64,000 nt of DNA from Vigna angularis (Eukaryota; Streptophyta; Magnoliopsida; Fabales; Fabaceae). A model generated the notes under the pieces. That model did not search any database. It was not told the origin of the DNA and saw only the letters and a list, made by a program, of their open reading frames with translations. Below are positions 22,001 to 36,200 of this stretch, one piece after another (within the stretch, counting starts at the first letter, position 1; the number at the start of each line of letters is the position of its first letter). Location of the stretch: NCBI RefSeq assembly GCF_016808095.1, contig NC_068970.1:26642501-26706500 (forward strand), in the 5' to 3' direction. The position numbers were made by a program, and so were the translations under genes.

Positions 22001-25000
22001 TTCACTTAATATGCAATTAGTTGATTAAACCACTGAAAATGATTTAATATTTGTTAAAAAGCAGCCAATGTAATTAACGGTATATGGTATTTGCTAGTTT
22101 TCTAAATCTTTTCTAGACAACAAGATTCTTTTTACTATATTTTTTGGATATACCACTTGAAAATCATTAATTCAGCTCCAGGATCTAGCAAAATGAGGCA
22201 TCGTAATCATACACAAGAATTCAGCTACAAAAACTCATATACACAATTCTGGCAATTGCATGGTTAAATTTTGAGATTATTTGAACAAAAACTTATATCT
22301 CAAGTTCTTCCATCAATTGTATCAAATGATTTCCTTCCTTTCACAACAACATATTCATTGATGAACAATCAAATATAAAAATCATTTAGATAATTGGTAT
22401 TAATCTCATCCATGCATGATTTAACTCTTGATGAAAATTTTATATCATTGATTAAACACATCTTTGGTAGATGCAGCTGTATGTCGCTCAATAATTCACA
22501 TGGAAAAGTAAAACAACATGAAGCAGTGCCAAAAATAAAAAAATATTAAGTTAAAAAATATACCGGGTGTAGAAAGCTGCCAAAAGGAAATTCAGCAAGG
22601 GATTCATATCCATTCAGTAATGAACATACTGCTTTTCCATTAGGCTTGTTATCATAGGCATGATTCTTTTCTAGAAGGTAATCCCAAGATAAACCAATAA
22701 TTTGCTTCAAGGCATTGCATGCAGCCTTTTCCACACGTTCTGTTCTTCGTAAGCTAATCAGAACCCTCACATGGTCCAAAATCAATGCCTGAAGCACAAT
22801 ATCCTGGCAACATCGTTTGCAAATTATACCATCCCGAGCTAGTAAACGATTTACAGGTAAATCAACTAGGCAACTTTGGCTTGAAGCACCATTGTAATTC
22901 ATGACCTCTCCTCTAGTGTTATATCCTACAAGCAAAAGTGCCCCCCTCCCTGCACAGCAAACTCTACATACCTTCCTTTCACATTGGGAACACAAGAATA
23001 AAGCTTCTGAAGCACCACTAGATGACATTGTGCTAGATGAATGACCTGCCTTTTTAATTTCGGCACGCACTTCACACTTGCCACCAGAACAGGTTTCCTC
23101 AAGACTGATAATGTTCCAGAAATCTATTGGATTATCATCAAGAGTCCCAAGACCAATAGCAGAAACAATTTTATCTTCAAGAGAAGTTTCACCAAGCAGA
23201 GCAAGATTGTTTGCAACTTTAGATAATTTTGCCATATAAGCTTCATCAAGAAGTGCATTGGGATTAATGGTTGCAGGATCCATTCCAACGGATAGCAAGG
23301 CTCTATCCCTTTCAGCAGCAGAAAGATTCAACTTAAGACGTTCAATTTCAAGTTTCATGGCTTCAATGAAGTTGATTTTTCTTTGCTACAAAACATTGCC
23401 AAAATACTTCAAGAATTAGATTCAAACGAAGATACCAAAAGAACAATTACTTCTTCCGTTTAAGATATATACATAATATAACTTTACATTCAGTGCCCCC
23501 CTAAGCCACCCCAACGGTGGTGAATGAAATTATTGAATCCATTTTAAGTGACTGATTAATCAATCACTATTAACAGTTTTCCAACATCTCTTGGTTTGGC
23601 TTGGCTCATTAGGAATTTCACATTTTTTGCTAAAGAAATTGTATTATGGAGAAATAGAGAAAGTATGACTCTGACTCATAATAGAAATATCCTCAAACAG
23701 ATGAAATGAAATGCTGCCTAGACTCTCTCCCTACCCTATGAAAAATGAAACTCCCTTGAAATAGCTGAGTACTGGAGAGAAAAGCCATAAGCATAACCTA
23801 TATCTCAGTGTATTCAATTTTTCTCTTTATAAAGTAACTACTTAAGAGAGAAAGACAAGGAGGGTTTCAGGCATTTTAGTCCCAAAGATTTTAAAAACCT
23901 TCCGTAATTCCCAAATTTGCAAAAATTGATTCTCTTTTGGGGCAATACAATCAAGAAAAATAAAGTGAAAAAGGACTATGTCAAGGGACTAAATGTAAAG
24001 AAAAAAAAGAAAAAATAAACAATCTATGCAACCTTGAGGACTAATTTAAGGGACTTACTCAAATAAAACCTTGACTCACTATTCAATTCAACCAAATACA
24101 CAATTTACTTTTCCACAATATCTAAATTAACCAATATAAGCTGCTACAAATTCTAAAGTACAGAATTCTCCAAAACTTTAATCCAAATAAAAGTGAGTGT
24201 ACTATGATGCAAATACAAGAGTAAAAATTGGTAAATAAGATAACAATATCCCTTAGTGGAAACTGCAAGGAATCTGATAACAAATAACAATCATGAATGA
24301 AACTTAAATCCAAATATTATGTCATGAATCATCTTTGACAACAACAATAGTGTATGGAACATTCATCATGATGATAGAAAACAATGTTATCGGAAAATTT
24401 ATGATGATTCATAGAAACATCAAGAAATTTATAACATACCAGACCTGGCCCCGCAAGAGTTTTAAGGCACTTCAAATATTGTTCAGCACTACTATCTGAA
24501 TGTCGGGCATCTTCTCCTGAGATTTTACCGTCACTTTTGACACCATGATTTTCAACACTTAAGTCCAAGAAATCAAGTGGGTCACTTTCCTGGTAGACAA
24601 CATTGGCAGTAACTGGTTGTGCAAGTGGGTGTGGAAGTGGGTCATCCCCAGACAGGAGGTCAAGCAAAAGGTCAGCAGAACTGCCTCCTTGCTCGGTCGA
24701 TGATACTTTTTCAATGGATGATGGGTTAAATGGACTTGTATCAGAATCAGATAAAAAGGGATTTATCTCTTCTTGAAACTTCTTGACATGCTCAACTAAT
24801 CTTGTACCAGGGCCTTCATTGGTAAATACATCACTCCAAGGAAGAGAAACTCCAAGGATTTCAATCTATTGACAAACCACATCATATAGCAGCAATTAAA
24901 GATTTATGTAACCCAAATTTATATGCCTACCTTGAAAATAGAAGTAGACCAATAAAGAATTAACTCGGCAATTGAATTAATAGGCATGGGGAGAGCACAT

Positions 25001-28000
25001 ATGCAAGTAAAGCATTCAACCACTGATCTAGTAATAAGTAAAGGAACAATAAAAATCATGTTGCATTGCTTTTTGAGCACGTGTCTAGATGTACATTTTC
25101 AAATTTAATTTCAAGACCTTGACATTTTAAAAAATATTTCTGTTTCATCAAAATGAAAATTGGTTTAGAGAAAACAGGAAATAATGAAAATATGCCAGAA
25201 TCAAATCCATTTAGAAAAGGAATAAGTTTTCATCATTATTGACATGTAATCTAAATTAATACTGACAAACAACAATTAACTTAGCTAGGACACACTAGAA
25301 TTAAAAGCACAGGATACTTTAGCACTCCCTATTTAAAAACGGGGCTGGCAGAAAGATTCAATAAACTTTAATGGACTTTCACTCAATACAGAGATCCCTC
25401 AAAATGGATCTACATCAAATTTACTAATGTTATACAGAGAATAGGAGAAGAATGGGATTTTGAAAGTAAAATTGTTACATAAAGAATTTAAACCTATATT
25501 AATTGATTATCAACTCACCTATTCAGTTAAATTATGCATCGTATTACCAATATATAGGTTTTCAATCACAAGAAAAAGTAGTGCAGTCATGCAACCCACA
25601 TAGAATATTAAATAAAAATGCCAAAGACTATTATAGTTTGTCAAGCCACGACTCATACCTCACCAAGTGTTAATGGTTTTCTTCCAGAAACAGTTGGATA
25701 AAAGGTTAGCGCAACTACACGAGTAAGGAAATCCCACTCTCCCTCAAGTTCCTCAAAATCATACAGTAAGGAGAATGGTAATGCATCTTGGGAATGAAGA
25801 CGAGAATTTGCTCCAGTTATAGCCACATCTTCTGCACCAATTGCCCCAGGTAAGGGTATCACAAGGTTGGTCCCACTTGCACATTGTGGTACAGAAGCAC
25901 CCTGCCAAATAGATGTCAGACAGGTTTATAAAACTCCATAAAAGAAAGTAAGAAGTTGCTTGCCCCTATAGCTAGACAAACCATTGCTTACTAAAATTCA
26001 AATTATTTTATTTTATACCTGAGCAGATATAGATATTGCATTATGTAAACCATAAAGAATATACAGTCAAGATGATCATTAAAAATTGAAGATGCCTTTC
26101 AAGCTATTCCTTTTAGAAAGTTTTACATTGCACACAACAACACAAATAAGTGCAAGACTTCTTCTTATTCAAATAGCATGATTAAGACCAACTATTTTGT
26201 AGTATTATGCACACATGAACATTATGAGTTGTTAGACACAATGAGGACCAAATACAGACCTCCAAGACCAGTTTAAGCCCATCTAAATGGCGCCCTGTCC
26301 TTACATCAACTGTTGATGGATAAGTTGAATCATCTGCACCATGGGATATTGTGAGAAGGAGCTGACAAACATGGCAAGGTTCACCAAGATAAATAATGAT
26401 TTCAACTACATCTGCAGGCTGTGGACAAATCTGTGAAAGGAAAAGGTATACATATTTTGGTAAGATGAGATACATAAAAATTTCAGGTATATATAATTGA
26501 AAAAATTCATACATGAAAAGTAGACAACATTAGCATACCCAGACAAGTCCTTTTCTTTTGAAACTCAGAAGATTAGCTTCACCACCAGAAATAGGAAACA
26601 AGTTTGCAATTGGTTTGAGAACAAAACCAGAAGGTCGAGATGGTACCTAAATGATCAAATAATTAAGTTATCGATAATTGCTTGCCTGTTCCCACTGAAA
26701 ACCACAGGTTTAAAAGTTTGAACATTAAAAAATTATACCATATTAACTGGCATTACAAGTCAACAGTTAAAAGTGGAATTCCTCAACCAGAAGCAGACAT
26801 GAATACAGAAAATTTAGCGACAGAGAGATGCAAAAAGTGAAAGGAGATGTGATTCAGTGACTAACATGAAATTAATTATGAAACTGCAATTGCTAGGAAC
26901 TTGATGCATGAAAAAGAAACAGAAAGGCATCACTCAGTTAACTTTGACAGTTGGCAAGTCACATACATGTAGAGGTTTAAGGGAAATTGATGGAAGATGC
27001 TTGAAAAGCCTCATTCCAAGAAACATTTCTAATTGCTTTTGACGAGAGCTATCCACAACTGCATTCTTATATCTTCTTTGCAGAGTGATTTTCACATTCT
27101 GTGCAGCTGAAAACTGTTTAAACTTTCCTGCTTCTTCACTGAATATGCTAAGTATTTGGCTATGCATTGCTTTGGAACCAGTGTAAAGAGTAGCATGAAT
27201 ATCCCCAGCAAGTAAGAAAAGGTCAGAAAGTTGAGATACAGGAGATAAAATTGTTGATCTCTTGAACTCCTCAAATGTCATATCAAATCTCTTCCATGGT
27301 TTATCAGGACATGGATGCATCCATGTGGTTGTTCTGGTATTATGATCAATATAATATGTTTTTCCTGTCACAGCATCAGATCGCTTCTCCCACCCAGGTG
27401 GCAGTGGAGCAGTATATCCACCATAATTATTTCTCATTGACTGATAACCAAAAGCCAAATCACTATCAAGTGATATCCCTAACCGTCTACATTGCTCAGT
27501 GAATACTTGGAGGCAGCCAAAAAAACTAGCAGCATTGGTCCTATCCAAAGAATCGGCACAGTTAAAACGTATGATCCCATTTTGATGTGTTCTTAAGCAG
27601 AATGCACCTTCAAAATCATCATTGTAGATAACTTCGCCTCTGCAATCATTTATTCGTTGTCGGGAAGGCAAATAATCCCCTTCAGATATACCTATGGATA
27701 TAGTAGGTGCTTTGAGAAGTATCCATAACCCTTCAATTGTCATTTGTTCACCTTTTAATTTTGTACTAGCATGCCAGTCATAATTTATCAAATGGACCCG
27801 AGTGTATGGAAGCTTCCCAGATGATCTAATAAAGTTAATAGACTCCTCAAAATGTTGAACCAAAAGGGACTCTGACTTCCCTTCACCATTTCGAAGCAAG
27901 TTTATCAGTACAATGGGAACCAAAGCTTTCCTGTTCGGTTTCTCACCAGCACGTATATCTAGATTCCGAGCATCGTATCTCTTACCCAGTCTTCCATAAT

Positions 28001-30267
28001 ACTCTACACTTCCTTTATAAGGATCACAATCTGAAACATAAATTTCAGCTTCTGCAGCTGTAATTTTCAGTTCTGCACCCCACCAAATAGGAATAGTGCC
28101 TCTTCGCCACACATATGTGTTGAAAGGTTCACTTTGACCAGATCGTTTGGGAACCCATACTAGTTGTTCACACTCCACTTCATTTCCTGCAAAATGGAAC
28201 CTAATAAAAATTTGGCAAGTGGTAATACTAAGGCACACAAAATGATGATTATCAAGGGTAAAACAGAAAAGATGATGAATAAATGATGGGAACAGTACAC
28301 ACACCTTACACTACAAAAAGAACGAGGGTGAAATAAGTGATTGTGAAACTTTCCCTATTTGGGAAATTTAACAAAGATATTATCGCATGTTACTGAAACC
28401 ATAATTTACAAGATGATGTATCAAAATCATAATCAAACAGGTTTAAGTTAAAATGACTTATTATTTCCTTAAAGTCAGCCAGAAAGCTATTCTTATGGGT
28501 CAATAAATCAACTAATTATAATGGAAAAATGCTAGTTAAACAGGCAATGATATCTACATTCACCTGTACTGAAACATGAATTTAACCCCCTTGCCAAGTA
28601 TCGAGTACCCGGGTGAAGCCTACTTCGACGAGCTATGAGAACCGCAATACCTTCGAGTTGACCTGAGCTTCCAAAACTTCTACATTCTGCAAACCCCTAC
28701 ACATCAAGACCAAGTGAGACAAAAGAATGCACATGTGAATTTCACATCTTAATCGCTCTATACAGGTACTATCTTTGGTACAGCATTGCTATAAAAGATA
28801 ATCACTAATTGAGACAGAGCTTGCACAAGCATGGAAGTAGAAAAGAAAACTAATAATAGCCAACAAGAACAAACTAACAGCCAAAGGCACATCCATAGTT
28901 CATGATTATCATTCTCACAATACAAGGATGTGAATTAAAAAATTTAAACAAGTATACCACAATTATGCGTTCATAAAGAGACTATTTGTAAAATCTCGTC
29001 TACCCATGTTGCCAAACGCAACAAATGCGATCTTTCAGAAAGCAAACCACAAATTCAGTCATTATCATCCTTAGTTGTTAATGCAAAAAAATTCATTAAC
29101 CTCCTAACAAACTCATCTGTATTGGCATCCAATTTGCACAAACAAAATCTTTCAGCTAGCAAGATAACACAGGTAACCAGGGTTCAAAAAACAGTCTGCA
29201 ACTACAATTTTGATCACAACATTGAGATTTGTGGGGTCTATTAACTGAAACACAACGACAATCGCAGATTTGTTTGCAATTTCGTACAATATCTACGAAC
29301 GCAACAATCACCAACCGTGACTACAATTCAAAACATTGAGTAACTTTAATTGTATTGAACTCCCGAATTCAGATTATCCTACTTTCACGAAATTACCAAG
29401 ATTCAACAAGCAACTGATATCTCAAGAGCAAGTTACACTAGATTCACTCAATTGCACATTTGAAGTATCCAACTTTCACGTACTTTCTTGCAATTCCCAG
29501 GGTTCAACAGCAATAGATATTCCAAAATTAAGTTATACTACATTCGCTCAAACGTAAACAGAAGAGATCACAGAACCTGCAGTAGCGTGACGCAATGCCG
29601 TGGCAAGCCAATATCAACAAACGGCGTAGAAAACCACGCGTTCCAAACAAACTCCTCATCAGGTTGACTCATCGGGAAGCGACTTGGGAAAGGGCGCGTA
29701 ACATCCCTCGTCTCACAGAAGTAATGCTTCCCGTCAATATCAAGCTCCGTCAACTCTTGCACGTTCTTGGCCTCTCCCTTCCCCAACGACACCGCATTGT
29801 GCAGCGGAATCCTGATCCAGAGGCTCTCCGCCACCGTGTACACGCAACCGCCACCCGGCATATTGGGAACGCTGGCGGTCAACCTCGTCGCGACGAGGAG
29901 CATCGCCACGTTCCCGAACGCGGCGTATCCTAATATCGCCCTTGCGGGAGTCCTGCTCTTGCAAGCAAATCGCGATCCATTGGTGACGAAATCCAAGGCC
30001 TCACCCTGCGACTTGAACAGATCGAACCCTGGCCTGGCAAAGTAGAGAAGCGCCCCGGTGGTTGGATCGACGTAGATTGCCTGAGTGTCCGTTCTGGTGC
30101 TGAGGCTCACAATGATGTAGACTTCGTCGGAGTCCAGCGTCACCACGATAACCGACGTGTCCCTCAAAGCACCTGAAAATTAACGAACGCGAATTCGTTG
30201 GGAAATGAAAATTGATCGAACGGTAATGTAACGGGTGGATCCAGTTTAGCTTACCCGGTGATTCCAT
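19025..30267 (-). CDS. SAC9: SAC9-type phosphoinositide phosphatase, 13 exons, complete
   Basis: Complement(join(19025..19306,20775..21002,21098..21556,21646..21843,22564..23385,24440..24865,25659..25901,26260..26430,26539..26646,26967..28186,28564..28696,29577..30172,30255..30267)). All introns are GT-AG. The 4899 nt frame has no stop and gives 1632 aa, close to Arabidopsis SAC9 (about 1630). The SAC domain covers roughly residues 90-600, with the catalytic CX5R(T) motif CADSLDRT at 457-464. A WW domain, PLPPGWEKR...TTTW, is embedded at 507-540. A short coiled coil ([12 protein letters not shown]) lies near 979-1000. Cys-rich segments follow at 1102-1114 and 1159-1163, and the end is [13 protein letters not shown]. 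Family knowledge: SAC9 dephosphorylates phosphoinositides, and its loss in Arabidopsis raises PI(4,5)P2 and causes constitutive stress responses. Identification is firm. The first exon has only 13 coding bases, easily missed by gene finders. Confidence 0.96.
19871..20310 (+). pseudogene. LINE 3' fragment with RNase H-like domain, in SAC9 intron 12
   Basis: The plus strand reads [20 protein letters not shown], then a stop, then [12 protein letters not shown]. In another frame it reads RWLNCC...[14 protein letters not shown]. This is the order of the RNase H domain at the end of plant non-LTR retrotransposon ORF2: DGS start, Glu within ALYAE, and HIxREGNxxAD end. It is broken by stops and frame changes and lies antisense to SAC9 in a 1468 bp intron. 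Confidence 0.7.
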
Positions 30268-31132
30268 CTGTTAGGAATTGAATCGAAGGCGCGCCACCGC
30301 TCATATACGGAATCGCTTCGACGGAATCAAGTTCACGACCACCGAAATGAGTATTGCCTCGCTTCGGGCGAGCTAATTTATTTTACGATTAATGGATTGG
30401 AAACAAAAGAAATTGTTTGTTTTTTTCATGTATCTCAGTAGAATGTTTATTTAGTGAAATCATTTTCCTTTTCTAGAATTTAATTCAGTGTGTAACAGCC
30501 TAAATTGTGTATCTTGTTGTTCAGATTTAATTTGTTATTCTATTTTTTAAAAAGTAGTTATTTCTTTATTCTTTTGTATTTTGTTTGATTATTTTTATGC
30601 GAGTTCGAAGTTATCATGCTTGGTAATTTTAACACCATCACAGTTAAAAGTGTCAAAAAATAATCTCATGTAAAAGAATTTAGCACGCATAGTTAAGTAA
30701 TTAATATTGCAATAATTTAAAATTGAGGTCTATTTTTGTGAACTTCTAAATTTTTGTTTTACTTTTTCTTATATAATAATTATGTGAAAGTCAAAGTTGA
30801 TCAAGTGTTACTTTGTATCAACTCATTTCAATCAAAAACCTTGTACATTTTGTAATAAATGTATCATTAAACAAAATAATTAAGTTTAAGATAATAAAGT
30901 TATCCTCAAAACTAATTTTTCTATTTTGAAAAGTGAAACACTAAATTTATGGTAAGTAAGAAATTGATGGTAATTCAAAAATCTTTCAACAAAACAAAAT
31001 TATTAATTTAGTAAATATTGTGATTTGGTTTTATGTTTTTTTTCTTTTTTCTATTTTTTTTTATTTTTTTTTTCGGCGTTATGGTCATGATCATTGTTGT
31101 GTATGTTTAGTTTTAGATCAACCCATGATTTT
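30268..31132. other. SAC9 upstream region, AT-rich intergenic DNA
   Basis: The first 100 bp or so upstream of the SAC9 ATG are GC-richer and should be the 5' UTR and core promoter (minus strand). The rest is AT-rich, with a T-rich stretch at 31031-31072. No coding region was recognised. Confidence 0.5.
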
Positions 31133-32045
31133 CTATATGACGGGTTTACAAGTATCATGAAAGAAGAATTTGAGATGTTAATGAAAAAATATTGACATTC
31201 TTTCTAAGATTTCAAATTAAACAGATGGAAAGTGGTACTTTCATCTCACAAACTAAGTATTGTAGAAAGATACTTAAAAAATTTGGAATGAATACAGTAA
31301 AGGAGGAAAGCAAAGGAGGAAAACCGCCTATGGCTACCTCTTGTTACTTGGGCAAAGATGAATCAAGTCATGAAGTTAATCAAACCATGTTTAAAGGTAT
31401 GATTGGTTCTCTTCTATATCTTAATGCTAGTAGGCCTGATATAATGCAGTATGTGTCTCCTTTAGATATTAAACATGTCCTAAGGATTCATATCTTGTAG
31501 CAATTAAGTGCATTTTAAAATATCTTAAGGGAACTACTTCTTTTAGTCTATGGTATCCTTATGATGTGTCTCCATACCTAGTAGGATATTCCGATGTTGA
31601 TTATGGGGGTTGTAAGATAGATAGAAAACATACTAGTGCACTTTTCATTTTCTTAGATGTTCTTTAGTCTCATGGCACTCTAAGAAGCAAGCTTGTGTGG
31701 CTCTATCCATTATTGAGGTTGAATACATTACTATTGACAATTGTTGTGCCCAAATCCTTTGGAGGAAATAGAAACTTGAAGACCATGATATCTTTCTTAA
31801 TCACATTCCACTGAAATGTCACAACACAAGTGCTATTAACCTGACCAAAAACACCATAATGCATTCTAGAACAAAAAATATTAAGATTAGACATCACTTC
31901 CTTAGGGATCATATCCAAAAAGGTGATTATGTCATAGAGTATATAGACATTATGCATCAATTAGCTGAATTTTCACAAAAGCTTTATCTAAGGAAATACT
32001 TTATGAACTTAGGAGGGACTTAGGAGTTTTAGATATATCTTAGTC
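31133..32045 (+). pseudogene. Ty1/copia pol 3' fragment (RT end and RNase H)
   Basis: Readable pieces across several frames, in copia order: an open stretch with QIKQMESGTFISQTKYCRKI, MIGSLLYLNASRPDI, then CILKYLKGTTSFSLWYP, VGYSDVDYGG, ...NTSAINLTKN, RTKNIKIRHHFLRDH and HQLAEFSQKLYL. The RTKHIDIRHHFIR and LADIFTKPL-like motifs mark the end of copia pol. Stops and frame changes are numerous, and no LTR pair was found next to it, so this is an old truncated copy. Confidence 0.85.
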
Positions 32046-32099
32046 GCCCAAAAATTTCCCAAACTTGTTTTCTAAAATTAACGCGCAATAATCAATTAT

Positions 32100-32500
32100 C
32101 CAAGTTTGATAATCAATTACCTTAAGTTGTTTTTAAGTTGATAATCAATTATCTTAAGTTGATAATCGATTACCTTAAGCTTCTTTAAAAACCACTTTTT
32201 CATTCACAAATAATCGATTATCACGACTAATAATTGATTGTCTAAAGTAGTCATGCAACACATGTCCTTATACTAGCGGCAATAATCGATTATCCAAGAT
32301 GGATAATCGATTATCCTTCAATTTTGAAGCAAACTTATGATATGATAATCGATCATTATAAATAATAATCGATTGTTACGCATTACTGTATAACGTCCAC
32401 TTCAAAACTAGCCATTACAATAGCTAGAAACGATTACTTTCCCCTTAAAGAAGACATTAGGCTCATGGTAGGTATATATATATATAATCGATTATTTAAC
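32100..32500. repeat. Cluster of the palindrome TAATCGATTA
   Basis: Exact copies of the 10 bp palindrome start at 32163, 32211, 32283, 32304 and 32485. Near matches (gataatcaattac, taattgattgt, gataatcgatcat, ataatcgattgt) fill the gaps. The cluster lies between the copia fragment and the next decayed ORF. Spacing is irregular, so this is not a simple tandem array. Confidence 0.75.
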
Positions 32501-32583
32501 ACTATAATCTATATGAGCTATCTTGATCCCCTACATTCCTTTCTCTTGTTCTTAAAACTTCGCATTTCTACGCTTCCCCTAAA

Positions 32584-33247
32584 TGGTTGAACCATCTAGA
32601 CGCAAGATACCTACTAGGTGAAGAAGTCGTATACATCCTCCTGCAATGGCTCTAAGACCCGCAATCCTTGAAGGACAGGTCTTTGATTTAGAGAAACACG
32701 AAGAATTCATTAATTTCTAGAAAGAGCGCAAGCTAGTGGCTCCAAAATTCATCAATATCAATTGGTTTACCAATAATGGCTTCATATTCCCCAAAATTCT
32801 AGACAATATAGGCATGCAACCCGTTATGGAGCACAAGGATGCCTTTTACCCATATTTAGTTTGGGTATTCTATTATACTTCAAATTCAGAGATGAAGTTG
32901 CTTACGCAAAGGTGAAAGGAGTAGATATCATTCTTGACAATGATATCTGGACCAATGTTCCTCTCCTTCCTGTACGAGATGACACGATCAAGGTACATCT
33001 TAGAGTTGAAGGATTCAACCGCATCCATGCTTATCGATCATTTGTAACCTTCTACCCATATTTAGTTCGGGTATTCTATTATGACTTCAAATTTAGAGAT
33101 GAATTTGCTTATACAAAGGTAAAAGGAGTAGATATCATTCTTGACAATGATATCTGGACCATTGTTCCTCACCTTCCTGTACGAGACAACACGTACATCT
33201 TAGAGTTGAAGGATTCAACCGCATTCTTGTTTATCGATCCTTCGTAA
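32584..33247 (+). pseudogene. Decayed plant transposon-type ORF with a 206 bp internal duplication
   Basis: The plus strand reads, with stops, EGQVFDLEKHEEFINF, ERKLVAPKFININWF, MEHKDAFYPYLVWVF and VKGVDIILDNDIW. This resembles a protein common in legume retroelement annotations (putative plant transposon protein, often gag-like). A block starting acccatatttagt at 32848 is repeated at 33054, so the VKGVDIILDNDIW stretch occurs twice. The link with the copia fragment upstream is unclear. Confidence 0.55.
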
Positions 33248-36200
33248 AGAACCAGCAACAACGCATCGAGTGAAAACAACTATTGGTTAGTGGACTCAAG
33301 ATGGATGAACGCCTCATCCATTATCTCATTGTTTGGATTCTTGCTCCTTGTGCCACTAACCATACTCAATGCTCTGACAAGATTTTCTCTTTATATATTG
33401 GCTGCTAAACAACATCATTATTGTTTGGCCCAACCTCATACTTGACAATATGCTTAAATGTTGTTTGTATTTCTCGAATCTATTTTGAACGGGATGACTA
33501 AAAGATTTATATAGATTTGTCTATTTATATAGATTTGTCTATCACAGTCTCAATAATATATTTACCTTATTATCTTTGTTGAGGCTTTATGGTACTATAT
33601 TCTTTCAATTGTTAACTCTTAATAATACATTATTTCATCTTATAATTTTATCCTTTACTAAATACAAAGTGATTTATTTATTTAACAAAAAATAATTTGT
33701 CTTTATTTCAAAATGATTGAATAACTTTTCAAAAATAATAGTTACATATTTTATTAATTATATAATGTTTAAATTGTATTATTTTTCTATTTTTAATTAA
33801 ATATTAGTAAAAAAATAATATTGTGTATATTTTTTAATATAATAAATAATTGAATAATTTTATTTATTTTAAAATAAGTAAATAAATTTTTAAATAATGA
33901 TCACATAATTTTTTAATACTATTTTTATATATTTATATATGTATTTTTTAAATTGTATTTTTTTTAATATTTTAATTGATTATCCATAAAATGTATAAAA
34001 TCATAAAATTATATATACTCTAATATATTAAAAAATGTAAGTACATATATGAGAAATGTTTTCGCTAGTGTTAATATACAAATTCGATCAATTCTTTTAA
34101 AACACATTAACAATAATATATATATAAACCCTAAACCCTAAAGTAAGAATTAATTTTATATTTAGAAATATAAAATTGGAGATAAAGTTTAATAAAATAT
34201 ATTAAAAATAAGGGTAAAATTTTATTAATATTTTCGTAAGCTTTCAAGTTTAGTTTACTAATATTTTAGTGAGATTCTATTTTTAAGTTACTAAATATGT
34301 TATTTTATATATTTAATTAAAATTAATAATTTATTATATTTAATATTTAATTCAGTATATTAGATATTTAAATAGAAACTGTGGTTATTTAAGTAGCTAA
34401 AAAGTAAAGATGTTCATTATAAAATTCAATATAACAAACTTTAACATATATAGTTTTAAAAAAATTATTTAAAAAATATATAATATATTGAAAATAAAAC
34501 TAAATTTTACTTTAAGAATATATTTAAAATTAAAGGTAAAGTTTCTTAAATAGTATAAGTTTATATAAAGTATAAAAAAAATAAAAAGAGAAAAATCAAA
34601 GAAGAAGAGACTGTGAAATTGAGTAAAAAGAGATAGAGAATTAAGTAAATTAGAGAAGACTTTTAACATGTAAAGTAATTTAGTATTTTTTTATTATTTA
34701 TTATATAATTTTATATGTTCTGATTATGACTTTTATTCATTTTTAGCATGTTTAATTTTATAAGATTTCATATATTGAAAATATAACATTTTTATCTGAT
34801 ACAGCATTGAGATAAATAATAATTGAATACAAATTATTGATAGGTCATAATTTTTATATGAAAAAAGTTTTTAGCTTTATTGAATTTGTGTTTAATGATT
34901 TTGAGGAAGGAAAGATATTTCGTTATTATCTATACAAAAACTGTAAGAATAAATTAAGTCCAAAATAGTCTTATATGAGCACTTGATCACCATTATAATA
35001 ACAAGAGATTATGTTATATGGGATCTTCGTGGAGAAGTAGGAAAGGGATTCATAATATATTACATGATCTAGGAAGTGTAATTAATGCTAGAAACATCAA
35101 AGAAAACAAGGAAACAAGTTATATATATAGAAGCCAAATTTTATAAACTACTAGAGGATTTTTAGCAAGAATTATATCTTGGTTGCAAAAAACTAAGTTA
35201 CCATTTATTGTTCAATTATTAAATATCGAATATTTATTTGGATACAAAAGTAATTGATGTACTTATTAACAAGAACATTCCCAATAAGGAATAAAGTTTT
35301 GGGACTTATTATGAGCCTCTAAAATTTATTTGTGAATTTGGGCATGGTTAAAAAACAAAAATAGATGCTTGTGAATGATTATATTTTTTTTTTCGACAGT
35401 AAACTTCATTAATGTAGAGATAAGGTACTCTATAATGTTATACGTTATTCCTCCAAGGTTAACAAAATTATATGTATAATTTAATATTGTTATAGAAATG
35501 ATGTGGCACAAGAATAGGCATTTGAAGATGGGAAAATGAGTATCCAACTGATTCTACTGCTTGTAAGATTTTTGACTCACGATATCAATCTTTTGTGGCA
35601 AATTCATGCAATGTAAGACTTAGCCTAACAAAGTGAGAGAGTTCAATCCATTTGCCTAACAAAGTGAGAGAGTTCAATTCATTTGAAAATATGAGCAACG
35701 TATAGATAGTGTGGCTAGTTACTTTAATTTCCTACAACATTGACATTGGATGTGAATGAAACATCCTTATTTCATTATGCAAACACATATTCCAAGTTCT
35801 AATATTTCTGAAAATGACATTGATATCTATTTATAACTATTGATTAATAATATAGAAACGCATAATACGTCAATGAAAAAATATTTAGGAGTATATATAC
35901 ATCAATGAAAAAAATATTTTGATTACATACATATAAAACTTTGTGAACTATTAGTGATTTTTGCATATGAAAATCTATCATGATGGAAAGAAAATTTTGT
36001 TTATCCTTATTATAATGATAATACATAATCCTTAAATTTACTAAATGAAAAAAAAATTGTTATATAGCAAGTCGTCCATTTTTTCCACTTAACAATCCTT
36101 GAAACAAATAATGTAAAAGTTTTTTATGGTAATAGAGAAAATCAACTCACAATATGATATAATTCAACGATATCAACAATTTCACCCATAAAATTATTAA

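Noticed and set aside
29595..30045. Long plus-strand frames rich in Arg and Pro
   Set aside because: They are GC-rich shadows of SAC9 exon 2, which is supported by splice sites and family similarity.
32160..32500. CRISPR-like array
   Set aside because: The repeated unit is only 10 bp with irregular spacing, and this is plant nuclear DNA.
34123..34145. Interstitial telomeric repeat
   Set aside because: Only about two aaaccct units are present, which is common by chance and in plant promoters.
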